DNA of 64,000 bases from Candidatus Merdiplasma excrementigallinarum (GCA_018713435.1 DVOS01000022.1:1-64000), one strand, 5' to 3'; positions 23,759-32,419 are shown, counted from the stretch's first letter. The notes: a model not told the origin generated them from the sequence alone. Translations and numbers: made by a program.

Positions 23759-24328
23759 TTAATTTTTCTTTTTGTTTTGCCCCTTGTGCACCAACGCTAC
23801 AGTCCGCACATACAGAACAAGCAGCTTCCAGGCCCCGATCCCCAGAAGCACCAGAAGAACGCCTATGATGACCGCATAGATAAAGCCCGCCGCAGGGGGC
23901 AGCGTAATGGGGCCAAGCTGAAACGAAATCAGCGAAATATCATAGTCAAAAAACAGCAGGGCTCCAAATTTAACCAGCCCCAGAATGGGCGTGACCGCTC
24001 CGCACAGAATAAATACCGGCGCAATAATAGCCAGAACCGGCAGCACGATAATACCGGAAAACCCCACCGCGCTGTAAAAAGCGCAGGCCGCCAGAAAGCG
24101 GTTCCATCCAAACCCCCTGCTGTTTGTCACCAAGTCTCCCAGATACGCTCTAGCCAGTTCCTTCGGGTCTCCCAGCCGTTCCAGTATCGCATCCGAAGAA
24201 AGTTCCTCCTGCTCCATCTCGATCATGGAACTTTTAATCTCCCTCACTATATCCGCCCTCTCCGATGCGGGAAGCGGTTTTAAATGCTTATCTACCGTGT
24301 TCAGATATTTTTCCAGCTTTATATCCAT
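23759..24328 (-). CDS. DUF1700/HAAS-domain membrane protein
   Basis: A 189-residue protein. Residues 1-60 (LEKYLNTVDKHLKPLPASERADIVREI, shown in parts) match the HAAS signalling domain that pairs with PadR regulators, followed by ILERLGDPKELARAYLG. Three to four membrane segments fill residues 75-175. Its start is 4 bases after the padR-type stop, and the ribosome binding site overlaps that stop. The last codons (VALVHKGQN) are encoded by a 24-base sequence also present at 7543-7566, so the C-terminus may come from a captured repeat. Confidence 0.85.
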   Translation of the reverse strand: MDIKLEKYLNTVDKHLKPLPASERADIVREIKSSMIEMEQEELSSDAILERLGDPKELARAYLGDLVTNSRGFGWNRFLAACAFYSAVGFSGIIVLPVLAIIAPVFILCGAVTPILGLVKFGALLFFDYDISLISFQLGPITLPPAAGFIYAVIIGVLLVLLGIGAWKLLVLYVRTVALVHKGQNKKKN

Positions 24329-24332
24329 ATCA

Positions 24333-24665
24333 TTATGCTCCCTTCAGTTTTTCTATGGCAGACAGAAGACTCTGCCACTCCTCATTCATAGCCTTTAAAT
24401 ACTCCCGTCCCTGCCCCGTCAGCGAATAATATTTTCTGGGCGGCAGCCCCTCCGCCGAATCCTGCCAGACAGACTGCAGACAGTTTTCCTTCTGCAGTCT
24501 CCGCAGCAGAGGATAAACCGTGCTCTCCGTGGAAGCCAGCATGGGATACCTGTCAAGTTCCTGCAGAATTTCATAGCCATAGCGGGTTTTTTTCTCCAGC
24601 ATCAGCAGAATACAATATTCCAGCGTTCCCCGGGCGATCTGAGATTTCCATTTGTCCAGATTCAT
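24333..24665 (-). CDS. PadR-family transcriptional regulator
   Basis: A 110-residue winged-helix protein with the PadR hallmark region LEYCILLMLEKKTRYGYEIL and a wing around STVYPLLRRLQKEN, plus a C-terminal dimerisation helix. It controls its own operon with the HAAS membrane protein in many Firmicutes. GGAGG stands 9 bases before the ATG. Inverted repeats overlap the predicted promoter at 24726-24777. Confidence 0.93.
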   Translation of the reverse strand: MNLDKWKSQIARGTLEYCILLMLEKKTRYGYEILQELDRYPMLASTESTVYPLLRRLQKENCLQSVWQDSAEGLPPRKYYSLTGQGREYLKAMNEEWQSLLSAIEKLKGA

Positions 24666-24725
24666 CCAGCCTCACCTCCCCCTTTCCCTCATTGCCTTGC
24701 GGCGGGTTTCCAGGTCAAACAATCT

Positions 24726-24777
24726 TATACTGTGTTCTAACTATGTACATCGTACTACACAGTATAGTGTTTGTCAA
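24726..24777 (-). promoter_or_regulatory. Promoter and probable PadR operator
   Basis: Minus strand TTGACA (24777-24772), 17 bases, TACGAT (24754-24749). Overlapping it are perfect inverted repeats TATACTGTGT (24726-24735) and ACACAGTATA (24757-24766), centred on the palindrome ATGTACAT (24743-24750). PadR proteins typically bind ATGT/ACAT-type palindromes, so autorepression is likely. Confidence 0.65.
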
Positions 24778-24848
24778 TAATATCGTGAAATGTATAATTC
24801 TTAAAACAATATCCGGGAACCGATGCTGAATAGCCAGATACAATATAA

Positions 24849-24970
24849 ATGCTTCCTGCACATCCGAGTGTACACATGTCCGAGACAGATGTTCCGCAGC
24901 AGGCGGAATATTCCGACTGCTGCGGACAGATGTCAGAAGGACAAGGTGAACACCGGATGTCAGGAAGCAT
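24849..24970 (+). repeat. Dispersed palindromic repeat, family A, copy 1
   Basis: A 122-base element with terminal inverted repeats ATGCTTCCTG and CAGGAAGCAT, an outer stem continued by CATCCG/CGGATG, and an inner palindrome CCGCAGCAG ... CTGCTGCGG around CGGAATATTCCG. Copy 2 is at 51918-52037 on the other strand. A 39-base internal segment starting TGTACACATGTCCGAGACAG is nearly unchanged, while the outer stems differ by paired changes. It is followed by a strong terminator, so the plus-strand transcript would be a compact folded RNA. Confidence 0.7.
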
Positions 24971-24976
24971 ATACGT

Positions 24977-25004
24977 AAAAAAGACAGCCGAAGCTGTCTT
25001 TTTT
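24977..25004 (+). terminator. Strong rho-independent terminator after repeat A copy 1
   Basis: AAAAAAGACAGC-CGAA-GCTGTCTTTTTT: a perfect 12-bp stem with a CGAA tetraloop and a T run. No plus-strand protein gene precedes it; the only thing upstream in that direction is the family A element. On the minus strand it would also stop readthrough. Confidence 0.85.
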
Positions 25005-25221
25005 GGAGAAGGTATTTCTCTTATGGGGTGTAGCAAAAACTATATAATGTATTGGGGGGTTTTACGCTAATTATAATAGCACAGAGAGCAAAATAAGTGT
25101 GCACAAACTTCACAATTTTCATGCTCTGTTTTTGTGCAAATTTTACATCACTTTTTCGGCATTTTTGTTAATTTGATCGTCATTTTTTCTCTGTTTTCCC
25201 CAAAATTCCCGTTCTGCTTTT
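25005..25221. other. AT-rich non-coding spacer
   Basis: This stretch lies between the terminator and the end of ftsH. It is T-rich on the plus strand and contains no open frame, convincing promoter or repeat that I could recognise. A GCTCTGTTTTTGTGC/GCACAGAGAGC pair near 25079-25137 is a loose inverted repeat and may be a weak terminator of ftsH. Confidence 0.5.
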
Positions 25222-27072
25222 TCAGCAGGCTTCCGGTCCGGCCGCCTGCTCCGAAGCGCTTCCCGCGGTCTGAAACAGAGCTTCAAATTCTTCTCTGCTG
25301 ACTTTCTCTTTCTCGATCAGAAGAGCCGCCGTCCGGTGGAGCACCTCTTCATGGGCGGAAATCAGTTCCCTGGCCTTGCCGTACGCCTCGTCGATGATCC
25401 GCTTTACTTCCTCGTCGATCACAGTGGCCACATGCTCGCCGTAGCTTCTGGTGTGGGCCAGATCCCGGCCGATGAACACCTCGTCCTCATCCTGGTCGTA
25501 ATTGATCAGTCCCAGCTTCTGGGACATGCCGAACCGGGTTACCATGGCTCTCGCAATGGAGGTGGCCTGCTTGATATCCTGGGACGCTCCCGTGGTCACA
25601 TCCCCGATCACCAGTTCCTCAGCCACCCGGCCTCCCAGATCCACCACAATATTCTCAAACATCTGGTTTTTCGTGTTAAACATCTCATCCTTCTCAGGAA
25701 GAGGCATGGTATACCCTGCCGCGCCCCGGCCCGTGGGAATGATCGAGATGGTATGCACAGGCCCCACATCCGGCAGCAGATGAAACAGAATGGCATGGCC
25801 GGATTCATGGTAAGCCGTGATCCTCTTTTCTTTTTCCGAAATCACCCGGCTCTTTTTCTCTGCGCCGATTCCCACTTTCACAAAGGCCTTGTTGATATCC
25901 TCCTGGATAATGTAGGAGCGATGGGCCTTGGCCGCCATAATGGCCGCCTCATTCATCAGATTTTCCAGGTCGGCGCCTGTAAATCCTGCCGTGGTCCGAG
26001 CTATCTCTCCCAGGTTCACATCGTCCCCCAGAGGCTTGCCCTTGGCGTGCACCTGCAGGATCTCCTCCCGGCCCTTAATATCCGGCCGGCCTACCGCCAC
26101 CTGGCGGTCAAAACGTCCCGGCCGCAGAATGGCCGGATCCAGGATATCTACCCGGTTTGTGGCCGCCATAACGATAATGCCCTGGTTCACGCCAAAACCG
26201 TCCATCTCCACCAGCAGCTGGTTCAGAGTCTGTTCCCGCTCATCGTGGCCGCCGCCCATGCCGGTTCCTCTCCGCCTGGCCACCGCGTCAATCTCATCTA
26301 TAAAAATGATACAGGGCTGATGGCGTTTGGCGTCCTCAAACAGGTCTCTGACTCTGGACGCTCCCACGCCCACAAACATTTCCACAAAGTCTGAGCCGGA
26401 GATGCTGAAAAACGGGACTCCCGCCTCCCCCGCCACGGCCTTGGCCAGCAGGGTCTTTCCCGTTCCGGGAGGTCCCACCAGCAAAACGCCCTTGGGAATT
26501 CTGGCTCCCACCTTCAGGAATTTTTCCGGTTCCTTCAGAAACTCCACCAGCTCCTGCAGATCTTCTTTCTCCTCCTGCAGGCCCGCCACATCCCGGAACA
26601 TGACTCTCTTTGAATCCGGAGAAATCATTCTTGCCCGGCTCTTGCCGAAATTCATCATCTTGGCGTTTCCGCCTCCGGACTGACGGTTCATCATGGCCAT
26701 CATAAACACCACTACCACGCCGGTCAGCAGAATCGGAAGAATTGTGGTGAGAAATACGCTGTCACGCTCCACGTTGCGCACGCTGACTTCCACCTCGTAG
26801 CCGTCCATCATCTCCTGCGCCTGATTTACATCCGACACGTTGACTTCCACCATGGAGCCGTCCTGCAGGACCCCCTTCAGAACGCCGGTAGGCGCCACCT
26901 GGTTCTGAATCACCTCCACGGACAAAATCTGCCCCTCCTCCAGCAATTCCTGAAATTCTCTGTAGGTACAGTCCTCCGCTCCGTCAAAGCTGTCCCGCAG
27001 TCCGAAAATCAGAAACAGGAACAGCAGAACCAGCAGAATATATCCCCACAGACCTCTTGTGCTTCTGTTCAA
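25222..27072 (-). CDS. ftsH: ATP-dependent zinc metalloprotease FtsH
   Basis: A 616-residue membrane protease. Two N-terminal membrane segments flank a short extracytoplasmic domain (about 12-125). The AAA+ module has GPPGTGKT, the Walker B IIFIDEID and the second region of homology [20 protein letters not shown]. The protease domain has the zinc motif HESGH. It degrades membrane and regulatory proteins. The TTG at 27072 is preferred because AAAGGAG stands 8 bases upstream; the longer GTG start at 27096 overlaps hpt and has no site. It is the last gene of the tilS-hpt-ftsH cluster, as in Bacillus. Confidence 0.96.
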   Translation of the reverse strand: MNRSTRGLWGYILLVLLFLFLIFGLRDSFDGAEDCTYREFQELLEEGQILSVEVIQNQVAPTGVLKGVLQDGSMVEVNVSDVNQAQEMMDGYEVEVSVRNVERDSVFLTTILPILLTGVVVVFMMAMMNRQSGGGNAKMMNFGKSRARMISPDSKRVMFRDVAGLQEEKEDLQELVEFLKEPEKFLKVGARIPKGVLLVGPPGTGKTLLAKAVAGEAGVPFFSISGSDFVEMFVGVGASRVRDLFEDAKRHQPCIIFIDEIDAVARRRGTGMGGGHDEREQTLNQLLVEMDGFGVNQGIIVMAATNRVDILDPAILRPGRFDRQVAVGRPDIKGREEILQVHAKGKPLGDDVNLGEIARTTAGFTGADLENLMNEAAIMAAKAHRSYIIQEDINKAFVKVGIGAEKKSRVISEKEKRITAYHESGHAILFHLLPDVGPVHTISIIPTGRGAAGYTMPLPEKDEMFNTKNQMFENIVVDLGGRVAEELVIGDVTTGASQDIKQATSIARAMVTRFGMSQKLGLINYDQDEDEVFIGRDLAHTRSYGEHVATVIDEEVKRIIDEAYGKARELISAHEEVLHRTAALLIEKEKVSREEFEALFQTAGSASEQAAGPEAC

Positions 27073-27092
27073 TTCATGTACTCCTTTCAGTT

Positions 27093-27632
27093 TCACTCTT
27101 CATGGTCTTCGGCCAGTGTCACCACGCCGATATAAGGCAGATTCCGGTACTGCTGGTCATAGTCCAGCCCGTAGCCTACCACAAATTCATCCGGTATCTC
27201 AAATCCGGTATAATCCACCTTCACATCCGTCACCCGGCGCTCCGGCTTATCCAGCAGCGTACACAGCCGCAGGCTTTTCGGATGCCGGTTCCCCAGATTT
27301 TCCAGCAGGTAGCTGAGGGTTCTTCCGGAATCGATAATATCCTCGATGACAATCACGTCCTTCCCCTCCAGAGGCTCATCCAGATCCTTCACCAGCCTTA
27401 CCACCCCGCTGGATTTCGTGCCGGCTCCGTAGCTGCTTACGGACATAAAGTCCAGCGTTACGGGAATGGTAATCCGCTTCGCCAGTTCGCAGGTAAAAAA
27501 TACGCTGCCCTTCAGAATGCAGATCAGGTGCACGCTGCCCCCTTCATAGTCTCTGCTGATGGCGGCAGCCATCTCCGCAATCCTGCGGTCCACATCCTCC
27601 TCTGAAATCATGACGCGAATATTCTCTTTCAT
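27093..27632 (-). CDS. hpt: Hypoxanthine phosphoribosyltransferase
   Basis: A 179-residue purine salvage enzyme converting hypoxanthine or guanine plus PRPP to IMP or GMP. The PRPP loop DVIVIEDIIDSGRTLSYLL is intact, and the LICILKGSVFF segment is typical. The start is the ATG at 27632, which overlaps the tilS stop as ATGA and has GGAGGGAGAG upstream. The longer frame lies inside tilS and is not real. Confidence 0.95.
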   Translation of the reverse strand: MKENIRVMISEEDVDRRIAEMAAAISRDYEGGSVHLICILKGSVFFTCELAKRITIPVTLDFMSVSSYGAGTKSSGVVRLVKDLDEPLEGKDVIVIEDIIDSGRTLSYLLENLGNRHPKSLRLCTLLDKPERRVTDVKVDYTGFEIPDEFVVGYGLDYDQQYRNLPYIGVVTLAEDHEE

Positions 27633-29056
27633 CTCTCTCCCTCCACCATCATCTGTATTTCCAACAGCCTTTTTTCTCCGCCGACGACTCTGGCCCCCTG
27701 GCTGATCCTGTATCCGGTTACCCACAGAATATGGGAACCCTGAGCCACCAGGACGATCTGATCCCGCTCCTCCCTGGGAACCTTCTGGTCAATCAGATAA
27801 TCCTTCAGTTTTTTTCTGCCGCCCTTATCGTTTACAAGCAGATAATCGCCGGTTCTTCTGGTCCTTAAACAGATATTATCTGTTATTGTATCATAAGCCA
27901 GCCATTTCGTATACTTTTTTTCCTGAAAACAGGAGGGGGCCTCCTCTGCCGGCCGGTATTTTACCCGGAACTTTTGGCCCAGGAATGTATAAACCCCGTC
28001 CCCCTGCAGGAAACAGCATTCTTTTTTTCCCGTCTCCGCCGGCCTGTCTTTTTCTGTTATCCGCAGCACAAGCCGCTTCTCCTGCCGCACTGCCTGGAGG
28101 CCGCCGGGGAAGTCCATGCGGCGCCCGCAGTCCATACGGCACAGTCTCTGCATCTGCCGGATATGGTTTTCTCCGTAATCCTTCAGTCCTCTGCCGCCCA
28201 GCACCCGGGCTGCCGCCCGCCGCAGCACATACTCCTGCATCAGCTCTTCTCCCGCCAGAAATTCTGAAAGCAGAATGTCCAGCCGCCCGGGAACCTCCTC
28301 CCGGACCACGCAGGCTTCATACAGGCGTTCCGCCTGCTTTTCCAGGTACCGCTGCGCCTTCTGTACATGCGCCGCCCCCCTGGCAAGGTGGCTTACCGCC
28401 TCCGGGTTAATCTCCCGCTCCAGCCAGGGCAGCGCCTGAAGCCGCAGCTTGTTGCGGGTATAATCCGTCTCCAGATTCGTGGCGTCCGTGCGCCAGCAGA
28501 TATGGTTCTGAAGCAGCCACTCTTCAATCTCCTGCCGGGATACCGTCAGAAGAGGCCGGATAATGCTGCCCCGCACAGGCTGCATCCCGCCAAGCCCCTG
28601 CAGGCCGCTTCCCCGCACCAGATTCATCAAAACAGTTTCCGCCTGATCATTTTCATTATGGGCCACCGCAATTTTCCCGGCGCCCAGCCGTTTTCTCCAC
28701 TTTTCAAAAATCTCATACCTGGCCTGCCGTCCCGCCTCTTCCAGGGACTGGCCCTTTCTGTCCGCCAGCTCATTTACCTCTATATGCTCCACATAACAGG
28801 GAATCTCCCACTCCCGGCAGAGCCGTTCCACATACGCCGCGTCTTCCATTCCCGCGCTGCCCCTGAGTCCGTGTTCCACATGCACCGCTGTGACAGTCCA
28901 CTTCCTCTCTTCCCGGTATTTTCGCAGAACCGCCAGAAGGCAGACAGAATCCGCGCCGCCGGAAACCCCTGCCACTACGCCTTCTCCCTGCTGCAGCATA
29001 CCGTATGATTTTATTGTCTCCAACACCCGTTGGTCAAGTTCTTTTTTCCCCTTCAT
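27629..29056 (-). CDS. tilS: tRNA(Ile)-lysidine synthetase
   Basis: A 475-residue enzyme that modifies the CAU anticodon of tRNA-Ile2 so that it reads AUA. It shows the PP-loop VSGGADSVCLL (about residues 29-39), HVEHGLRG, and AVAHNENDQAETVLMNL in the N-terminal domain, plus the C-terminal TilS domain (GDYLLVNDKGGRKKLKDYL). It overlaps hpt by 4 bases (ATGA) and is 18 bases downstream of the SpoIIE-like gene. Confidence 0.95.
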   Translation of the reverse strand: MKGKKELDQRVLETIKSYGMLQQGEGVVAGVSGGADSVCLLAVLRKYREERKWTVTAVHVEHGLRGSAGMEDAAYVERLCREWEIPCYVEHIEVNELADRKGQSLEEAGRQARYEIFEKWRKRLGAGKIAVAHNENDQAETVLMNLVRGSGLQGLGGMQPVRGSIIRPLLTVSRQEIEEWLLQNHICWRTDATNLETDYTRNKLRLQALPWLEREINPEAVSHLARGAAHVQKAQRYLEKQAERLYEACVVREEVPGRLDILLSEFLAGEELMQEYVLRRAAARVLGGRGLKDYGENHIRQMQRLCRMDCGRRMDFPGGLQAVRQEKRLVLRITEKDRPAETGKKECCFLQGDGVYTFLGQKFRVKYRPAEEAPSCFQEKKYTKWLAYDTITDNICLRTRRTGDYLLVNDKGGRKKLKDYLIDQKVPREERDQIVLVAQGSHILWVTGYRISQGARVVGGEKRLLEIQMMVEGER

Positions 29057-29074
29057 CCGCCTGTCCGTCTTTTC

Positions 29075-30559
29075 TTATTTTTCCCAGATCTGCCCCACCA
29101 GCACCGTCATATCATCTCTGGCCTGAAATTTCTGCTGCAGCAAAATCTGTTCCAGCAGCCTGCGGGCAAACTCTCTGGCATGGTTGCTTCTCGCCTTTAA
29201 AATCAGCTCTCTCATCCGCTCTTCCCTGTTTTCCCGGGGGAGGGCGTCCATCACCCCGTCTGTCATCATAATAATCCGGTCGCCCGGCGACAGCTGCCGC
29301 TTTACCGCTTCATACTCGCAGGACTGCATCATGCCGGCCGGCAGGTCCCGGCAGAGTACCATCTCGATCTCTTCTCCCCGCAGCAAAAACGTGGGGCAGG
29401 CTCCGGCCTTTATCATGCTGCAGGTTCCCTCGTACAGATCCACCATACACAGGTCGATGGTGGAAAAAATCTCCCTGTGGTCCTGCAGCACCATGGAAGC
29501 GTTAATCATTTTCACTGCCGTCTCCTGGGAAAAGCCCGCATCCAGAAACTGCTCCAGCAGTTCGATTACCTTCTCGCTCTCCCGGCAGGCTTCCACGCCG
29601 GTTCCCATGCCGTCCGCCAGGCTCATGACTACCTGTCCCGTTTCCCCCTGCCAGAAGGCGAAATTATCTCCCGATACCAGTTCTCCCGTTTTCATCATCC
29701 TGGAAATGCCGCAGAACATCTGATACTCCGTATCGGTCACATAATGGAACGTATCCGCCTCCCGTTTAACCGCCAGGCGGCAGTCCCCCGCGGGAACCAG
29801 CCGGCAGCCCAGGGCCCCGGAAAGGATCTCCGACAGATCCCTGGCCGGAATGCAGCTTCCTTCCTCCACCCACATGGTAATATACAGTTCCGGATGACGC
29901 CCGTCCTTTTTATAGAACCAGGCGCCCCGACAGTTTACTTTCTCATAGCGCAGTTCTTTCTCCAGTCTGCGGTACTCCTTTTCCCGCAGGCCCTGGATCT
30001 GATAGATCCTCTCTGCCATCTGGTGCAGCAGCAGGGCCGTATCCCGGATCTGTTCCCCCGCTGCCGCCCGCTGTTCCAGCATCCGGTTGCTCCACATCAG
30101 GTTTGTTCGCTCCTGCAGATAAAATTCCCGGAGAGCCGCCCGTATTTCCTGCTCCTTAAGGCAGTATTCTTCCAGTTCAGGGTCCGGCTCTGTCAGGTCC
30201 TCATCCCCCTGCTCCATATGCCAGAGGCGGTTCTCCAGCAGGCACATGGTCTCATAGCCGCCTTCTCCCCAGCAGATCTCCTGCCTGGCGCAGTTTCGGC
30301 ATTCTCTTTGCCGGATCAGCTCCAGGATATGTTCCGCCTCCTCGTCCCCCAGATGTTCTTTTTTCTCCGGCATCTGCCGGTAGCTTTCCGCCAGCCGCCC
30401 AAACGCCTGCGCGTACCGCTCCACGTACTCCCTGCCGGGACTTACGGACAGGCTGACCGCTGTCTGCTCTTTGGGCAGCTCCCGCAGCATCCATCTTCCC
30501 AGTTCCAGCAGCATCCACAGACCGCTGACAATCAGCGCCGCCGCAATAAATTCTACCAT
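29075..30559 (-). CDS. spoIIE: SpoIIE-like PP2C phosphatase lacking the multi-span membrane domain
   Basis: A 494-residue protein. Residues 1-22 form a single hydrophobic segment. A central region has CRNCARQEICWG and a nearby ETMCLL (about 95-120), resembling the Cys motif of SpoIIE. The C-terminal phosphatase (about 205-490) has SLADGMGTGVEA, TDGVMDALPRENREERM and RDDMTVLV, with metal-binding aspartates. Bacillus SpoIIE is over 800 residues with about ten membrane spans; here one remains. SpoIIE dephosphorylates SpoIIAA to activate sigma-F in the forespore. Location between divIC and tilS and a Spo0A-type promoter support the identity. Start ATG at 30559 (GGAGG 7 bases upstream), because the earlier ATG lies in the -10 box. 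Confidence 0.85.
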   Translation of the reverse strand: MVEFIAAALIVSGLWMLLELGRWMLRELPKEQTAVSLSVSPGREYVERYAQAFGRLAESYRQMPEKKEHLGDEEAEHILELIRQRECRNCARQEICWGEGGYETMCLLENRLWHMEQGDEDLTEPDPELEEYCLKEQEIRAALREFYLQERTNLMWSNRMLEQRAAAGEQIRDTALLLHQMAERIYQIQGLREKEYRRLEKELRYEKVNCRGAWFYKKDGRHPELYITMWVEEGSCIPARDLSEILSGALGCRLVPAGDCRLAVKREADTFHYVTDTEYQMFCGISRMMKTGELVSGDNFAFWQGETGQVVMSLADGMGTGVEACRESEKVIELLEQFLDAGFSQETAVKMINASMVLQDHREIFSTIDLCMVDLYEGTCSMIKAGACPTFLLRGEEIEMVLCRDLPAGMMQSCEYEAVKRQLSPGDRIIMMTDGVMDALPRENREERMRELILKARSNHAREFARRLLEQILLQQKFQARDDMTVLVGQIWEK

Positions 30560-30593
30560 ACGCTTCCCTCCCTGTTTTCTGGCCCTTGGTACC

Positions 30594-30659
30594 ATTATAG
30601 GAAGAGGGGTATGCGCATTTTGTCAATTCAGGCCGTCAGCCCCAATAAATCTTTCGACA
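30594..30659 (-). promoter_or_regulatory. Spo0A-type promoter of the spoIIE-like gene (21-bp spacer)
   Basis: Minus strand TTGACA (30626-30621) and TATAAT (30599-30594) are both perfect but 21 bases apart. A perfect Spo0A box TGTCGAA lies at 30659-30653, and TGACAAA at the -35 resembles a second box. Bacillus spoIIE and spoIIG promoters are known for the same oversized spacing and Spo0A activation at sigma-A promoters. Confidence 0.75.
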
Positions 30660-30693
30660 TAAAAAAGAGATGAGCCTCTTATGTCCCATCCCT

Positions 30694-30999
30694 TTATTCT
30701 TCCGCTCTGAATATCACTTCGTCCGGATAAACCAGGCCAAATTTTTCTCTGGCCATCTTCTCTATATACTCCTGCGACTGGGTGTACTCCGGAAGCTTCT
30801 CCAGTTCCTCAGCGCGGGCTTCCTGCTCCGCAATCTGCTGTTCCAGCTCCGTCACCTGCCCGGCATATGCCGTATTCTTATTTTCCAGCCTGTGGCTCTG
30901 CACCAGCAGCACCGCCAGCAGCGTCAGCACCACAACCGCGATCCCGGCCATACCGATCCGGTTGCCCCTGCTGGCCCGCCTTTTCTGCCTTTTCGCCAT
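30694..30999 (-). CDS. divIC: DivIC/FtsB-type septum formation initiator
   Basis: A 101-residue bitopic protein: a basic cytoplasmic tail, one membrane span (about 17-36) and an external coiled coil (about 40-75; VTELEQQIAEQEARAEELEK). It ends in the conserved YIEKMAREKFGLVYPDE segment of DivIC/FtsB. It takes part in the FtsL/FtsQ division complex. It lies between yabQ and spoIIE, as in Bacillus. Confidence 0.9.
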   Translation of the reverse strand: MAKRQKRRASRGNRIGMAGIAVVVLTLLAVLLVQSHRLENKNTAYAGQVTELEQQIAEQEARAEELEKLPEYTQSQEYIEKMAREKFGLVYPDEVIFRAEE

Positions 31000-31033
31000 A
31001 TTTCAACATTCCCTTCCGGTTAGTAACTTTAGT

Positions 31034-31426
31034 TTATCCTTTTTCGGCAAACTTTGCAATAGTTTTATGACAAAAGATGTCGATTTTTTTCCAAAAAAAA
31101 GAAAAAAGCCGAATCGGCAGACGGAAGATCCAGGAAAGGCCCCGCGCCACCCGTTTTCCTGCGATTTTCCGGTAAAGCAGCATGCCGCCTCCTGCTGCCG
31201 CGGCCATATACAGACGCAGCTGGCCGTCCTGAAACAGAAACACCAGAATAAACGACCACACTCCCGCCCCGAACCAGAACAGTACGTCCTCTATTCCGGT
31301 CCAGACAGGTCCGTGGGGCACGACGGTCCGCCAGGCACGCAGAAGATCGCTTCCAAACAGCAGACATATCCCGTGAAGAACAAAAACCAGAAAAACCTTT
31401 GCTTCCTCATAGATCAGTCCGCTCAT
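31034..31426 (-). CDS. yabQ: Spore cortex biosynthesis protein YabQ
   Basis: A 130-residue membrane protein with about four hydrophobic stretches and a typical LHGICLLFGSDLLRAWRTV start. Family members are made in the mother cell and needed for cortex formation. ATG at 31426 is chosen, with AGGTG just upstream; the GTG two codons earlier overlaps that site. It follows yabP by 12 bases. Confidence 0.85.
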   Translation of the reverse strand: MSGLIYEEAKVFLVFVLHGICLLFGSDLLRAWRTVVPHGPVWTGIEDVLFWFGAGVWSFILVFLFQDGQLRLYMAAAAGGGMLLYRKIAGKRVARGLSWIFRLPIRLFSFFWKKIDIFCHKTIAKFAEKG

Positions 31427-31438
31427 TTTCACCTGCGG

Positions 31439-31723
31439 CTACTGGAACAGCCGCTTCCAGGAACCGGGTCTGTGTCTGCCCCTGACAGGTCCGTTGGAAT
31501 AGACCAGCGCCTCCACCGTTCCCTCCAGATCCACCTCGCCCTGATCCAGAGACAGTCTGCTCAGGTGGAGTTCCTTTCCTCTGACAGTAAGCATCCCCAG
31601 CTCCGTCTCCAGACGTATCTCATTCACGTCAAAAGCGAGGACATCCTCCACACCACTGACGGTACCTTTCTTCCTGTTATCAATGGTGAGTCTGTGTCCC
31701 CGCTTTTCTCTTTTTTCTTCCAT
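31439..31723 (-). CDS. yabP: Sporulation protein YabP
   Basis: A 94-residue soluble beta-rich protein with the family pattern RLTIDNRKKGTVSGVEDVLA, FDVNEIRLETELGMLTVRG and GEVDLEGTVEALVYS. YabP is needed for cortex formation in Bacillus. It is directly followed by yabQ; the pair is a hallmark of spore formers. Confidence 0.93.
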   Translation of the reverse strand: MEEKREKRGHRLTIDNRKKGTVSGVEDVLAFDVNEIRLETELGMLTVRGKELHLSRLSLDQGEVDLEGTVEALVYSNGPVRGRHRPGSWKRLFQ

Positions 31724-31787
31724 ATGGTTTCTCCGGTTTCTGCTCTCTACTCATTTTATGCCGGAAGCGCCCGGTTTATGCTTCCCC

Positions 31788-32027
31788 TCACAGATACCGG
31801 AAGAGTTCCTTCGCCTCGTCCTTTTTTACGGTCTCCTGTACATCCAGGACTTCCGCCTTCACATCCCGGGTTCCGAAGCGTATCTCAATCACGTCCCCTG
31901 TCTTCACATTGACAGACGCCTTGGCCACCTTGCCGTTTACCAGCACACGGCCTGCGTCGCAGGCCTCGTTGGCCACTGTTCTGCGTTTGATCAGACGGGA
32001 AACTTTTAAGAATTTATCCAGTCTCAT
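31788..32027 (-). CDS. rqcP: S4-domain RNA-binding protein (YabO/RqcP type)
   Basis: A 79-residue protein consisting of a single S4 domain: MRLDKFLKVSRLIKRR, then ANEACDAGRVLVNGK. In Bacillus the yabO product (RqcP) binds the 50S subunit and works with RqcH in ribosome-associated quality control. ATG at 32027 with GGGGGAAAAG upstream is the start; the longer frame crosses the HU terminator. It lies between hup and yabP, the same neighbourhood as Bacillus yabO. Confidence 0.85.
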   Translation of the reverse strand: MRLDKFLKVSRLIKRRTVANEACDAGRVLVNGKVAKASVNVKTGDVIEIRFGTRDVKAEVLDVQETVKKDEAKELFRYL

Positions 32028-32065
32028 TTCTTTTCCCCCATTCACGCGGAATTTCTTTGCAAAAC

Positions 32066-32103
32066 AAAAAGAATGCGGCAAAATACCAGGTATCCTGCCG
32101 CAT
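32066..32103 (-). terminator. Terminator of the HU gene
   Basis: Minus strand ATGCGGCA and TGCCGCAT (32103-32096 and 32080-32073) form an 8-bp stem with an inner ATACC/GGTAT stem, followed by TCTTTTTG. It lies 43 bases after the HU stop. Confidence 0.8.
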
Positions 32104-32146
32104 CCGGTTGCGTTCTCACTGTGCCGGCCAGCGTAGCCGGTGTTTT

Positions 32147-32419
32147 TTAGTTCAGGCTGTCTTTCAGAGCCTTTCCTGCTTTGAACTTCGGAGTCTTGGA
32201 AGCTGCAATCTTCATGGTTGCGCCGGTCTGGGGATTTCTTCCCTCTCTTGCGGCACGCTCGGATACTTCAAATGTTCCGAAGCCTACCAGCTGGATCTTC
32301 TCACCTTTCTTCAGCTCGTCTGCTACCACATCGGTGAAAGCCTTTAACGCCTTCTCGGCATCCTTCTTTGTCAGCTCGGATTTCTCAGCGATCGCTGCGA
32401 TTAACTCTGTCTTATTCAT
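32147..32419 (-). CDS. hup: HU-family DNA-binding protein
   Basis: A 90-residue histone-like protein, exact family length. It has [14 protein letters not shown], a helix-turn-helix dimer core and the DNA-embracing arm [21 protein letters not shown], ending in [18 protein letters not shown] stands 9 bases before the ATG, with a strong own promoter at 32512-32540. It bends and compacts DNA. Confidence 0.97.
   Translation of the reverse strand: MNKTELIAAIAEKSELTKKDAEKALKAFTDVVADELKKGEKIQLVGFGTFEVSERAAREGRNPQTGATMKIAASKTPKFKAGKALKDSLN

Noticed and set aside
23721..23762. A 13-codon plus-strand frame (MKEFLKNVFIRLN) behind GGGGAG, ending over the DUF1700 stop codon.
   Set aside because: It has a plausible ribosome binding site but no promoter, no downstream plus-strand gene to control and no recognisable similarity; frames this short occur often by chance.
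30560..30595. Upstream ATG of the SpoIIE-like gene at 30595.
   Set aside because: It lies within the predicted -10 box and would not be in the transcript; the ATG at 30559 has GGAGG.
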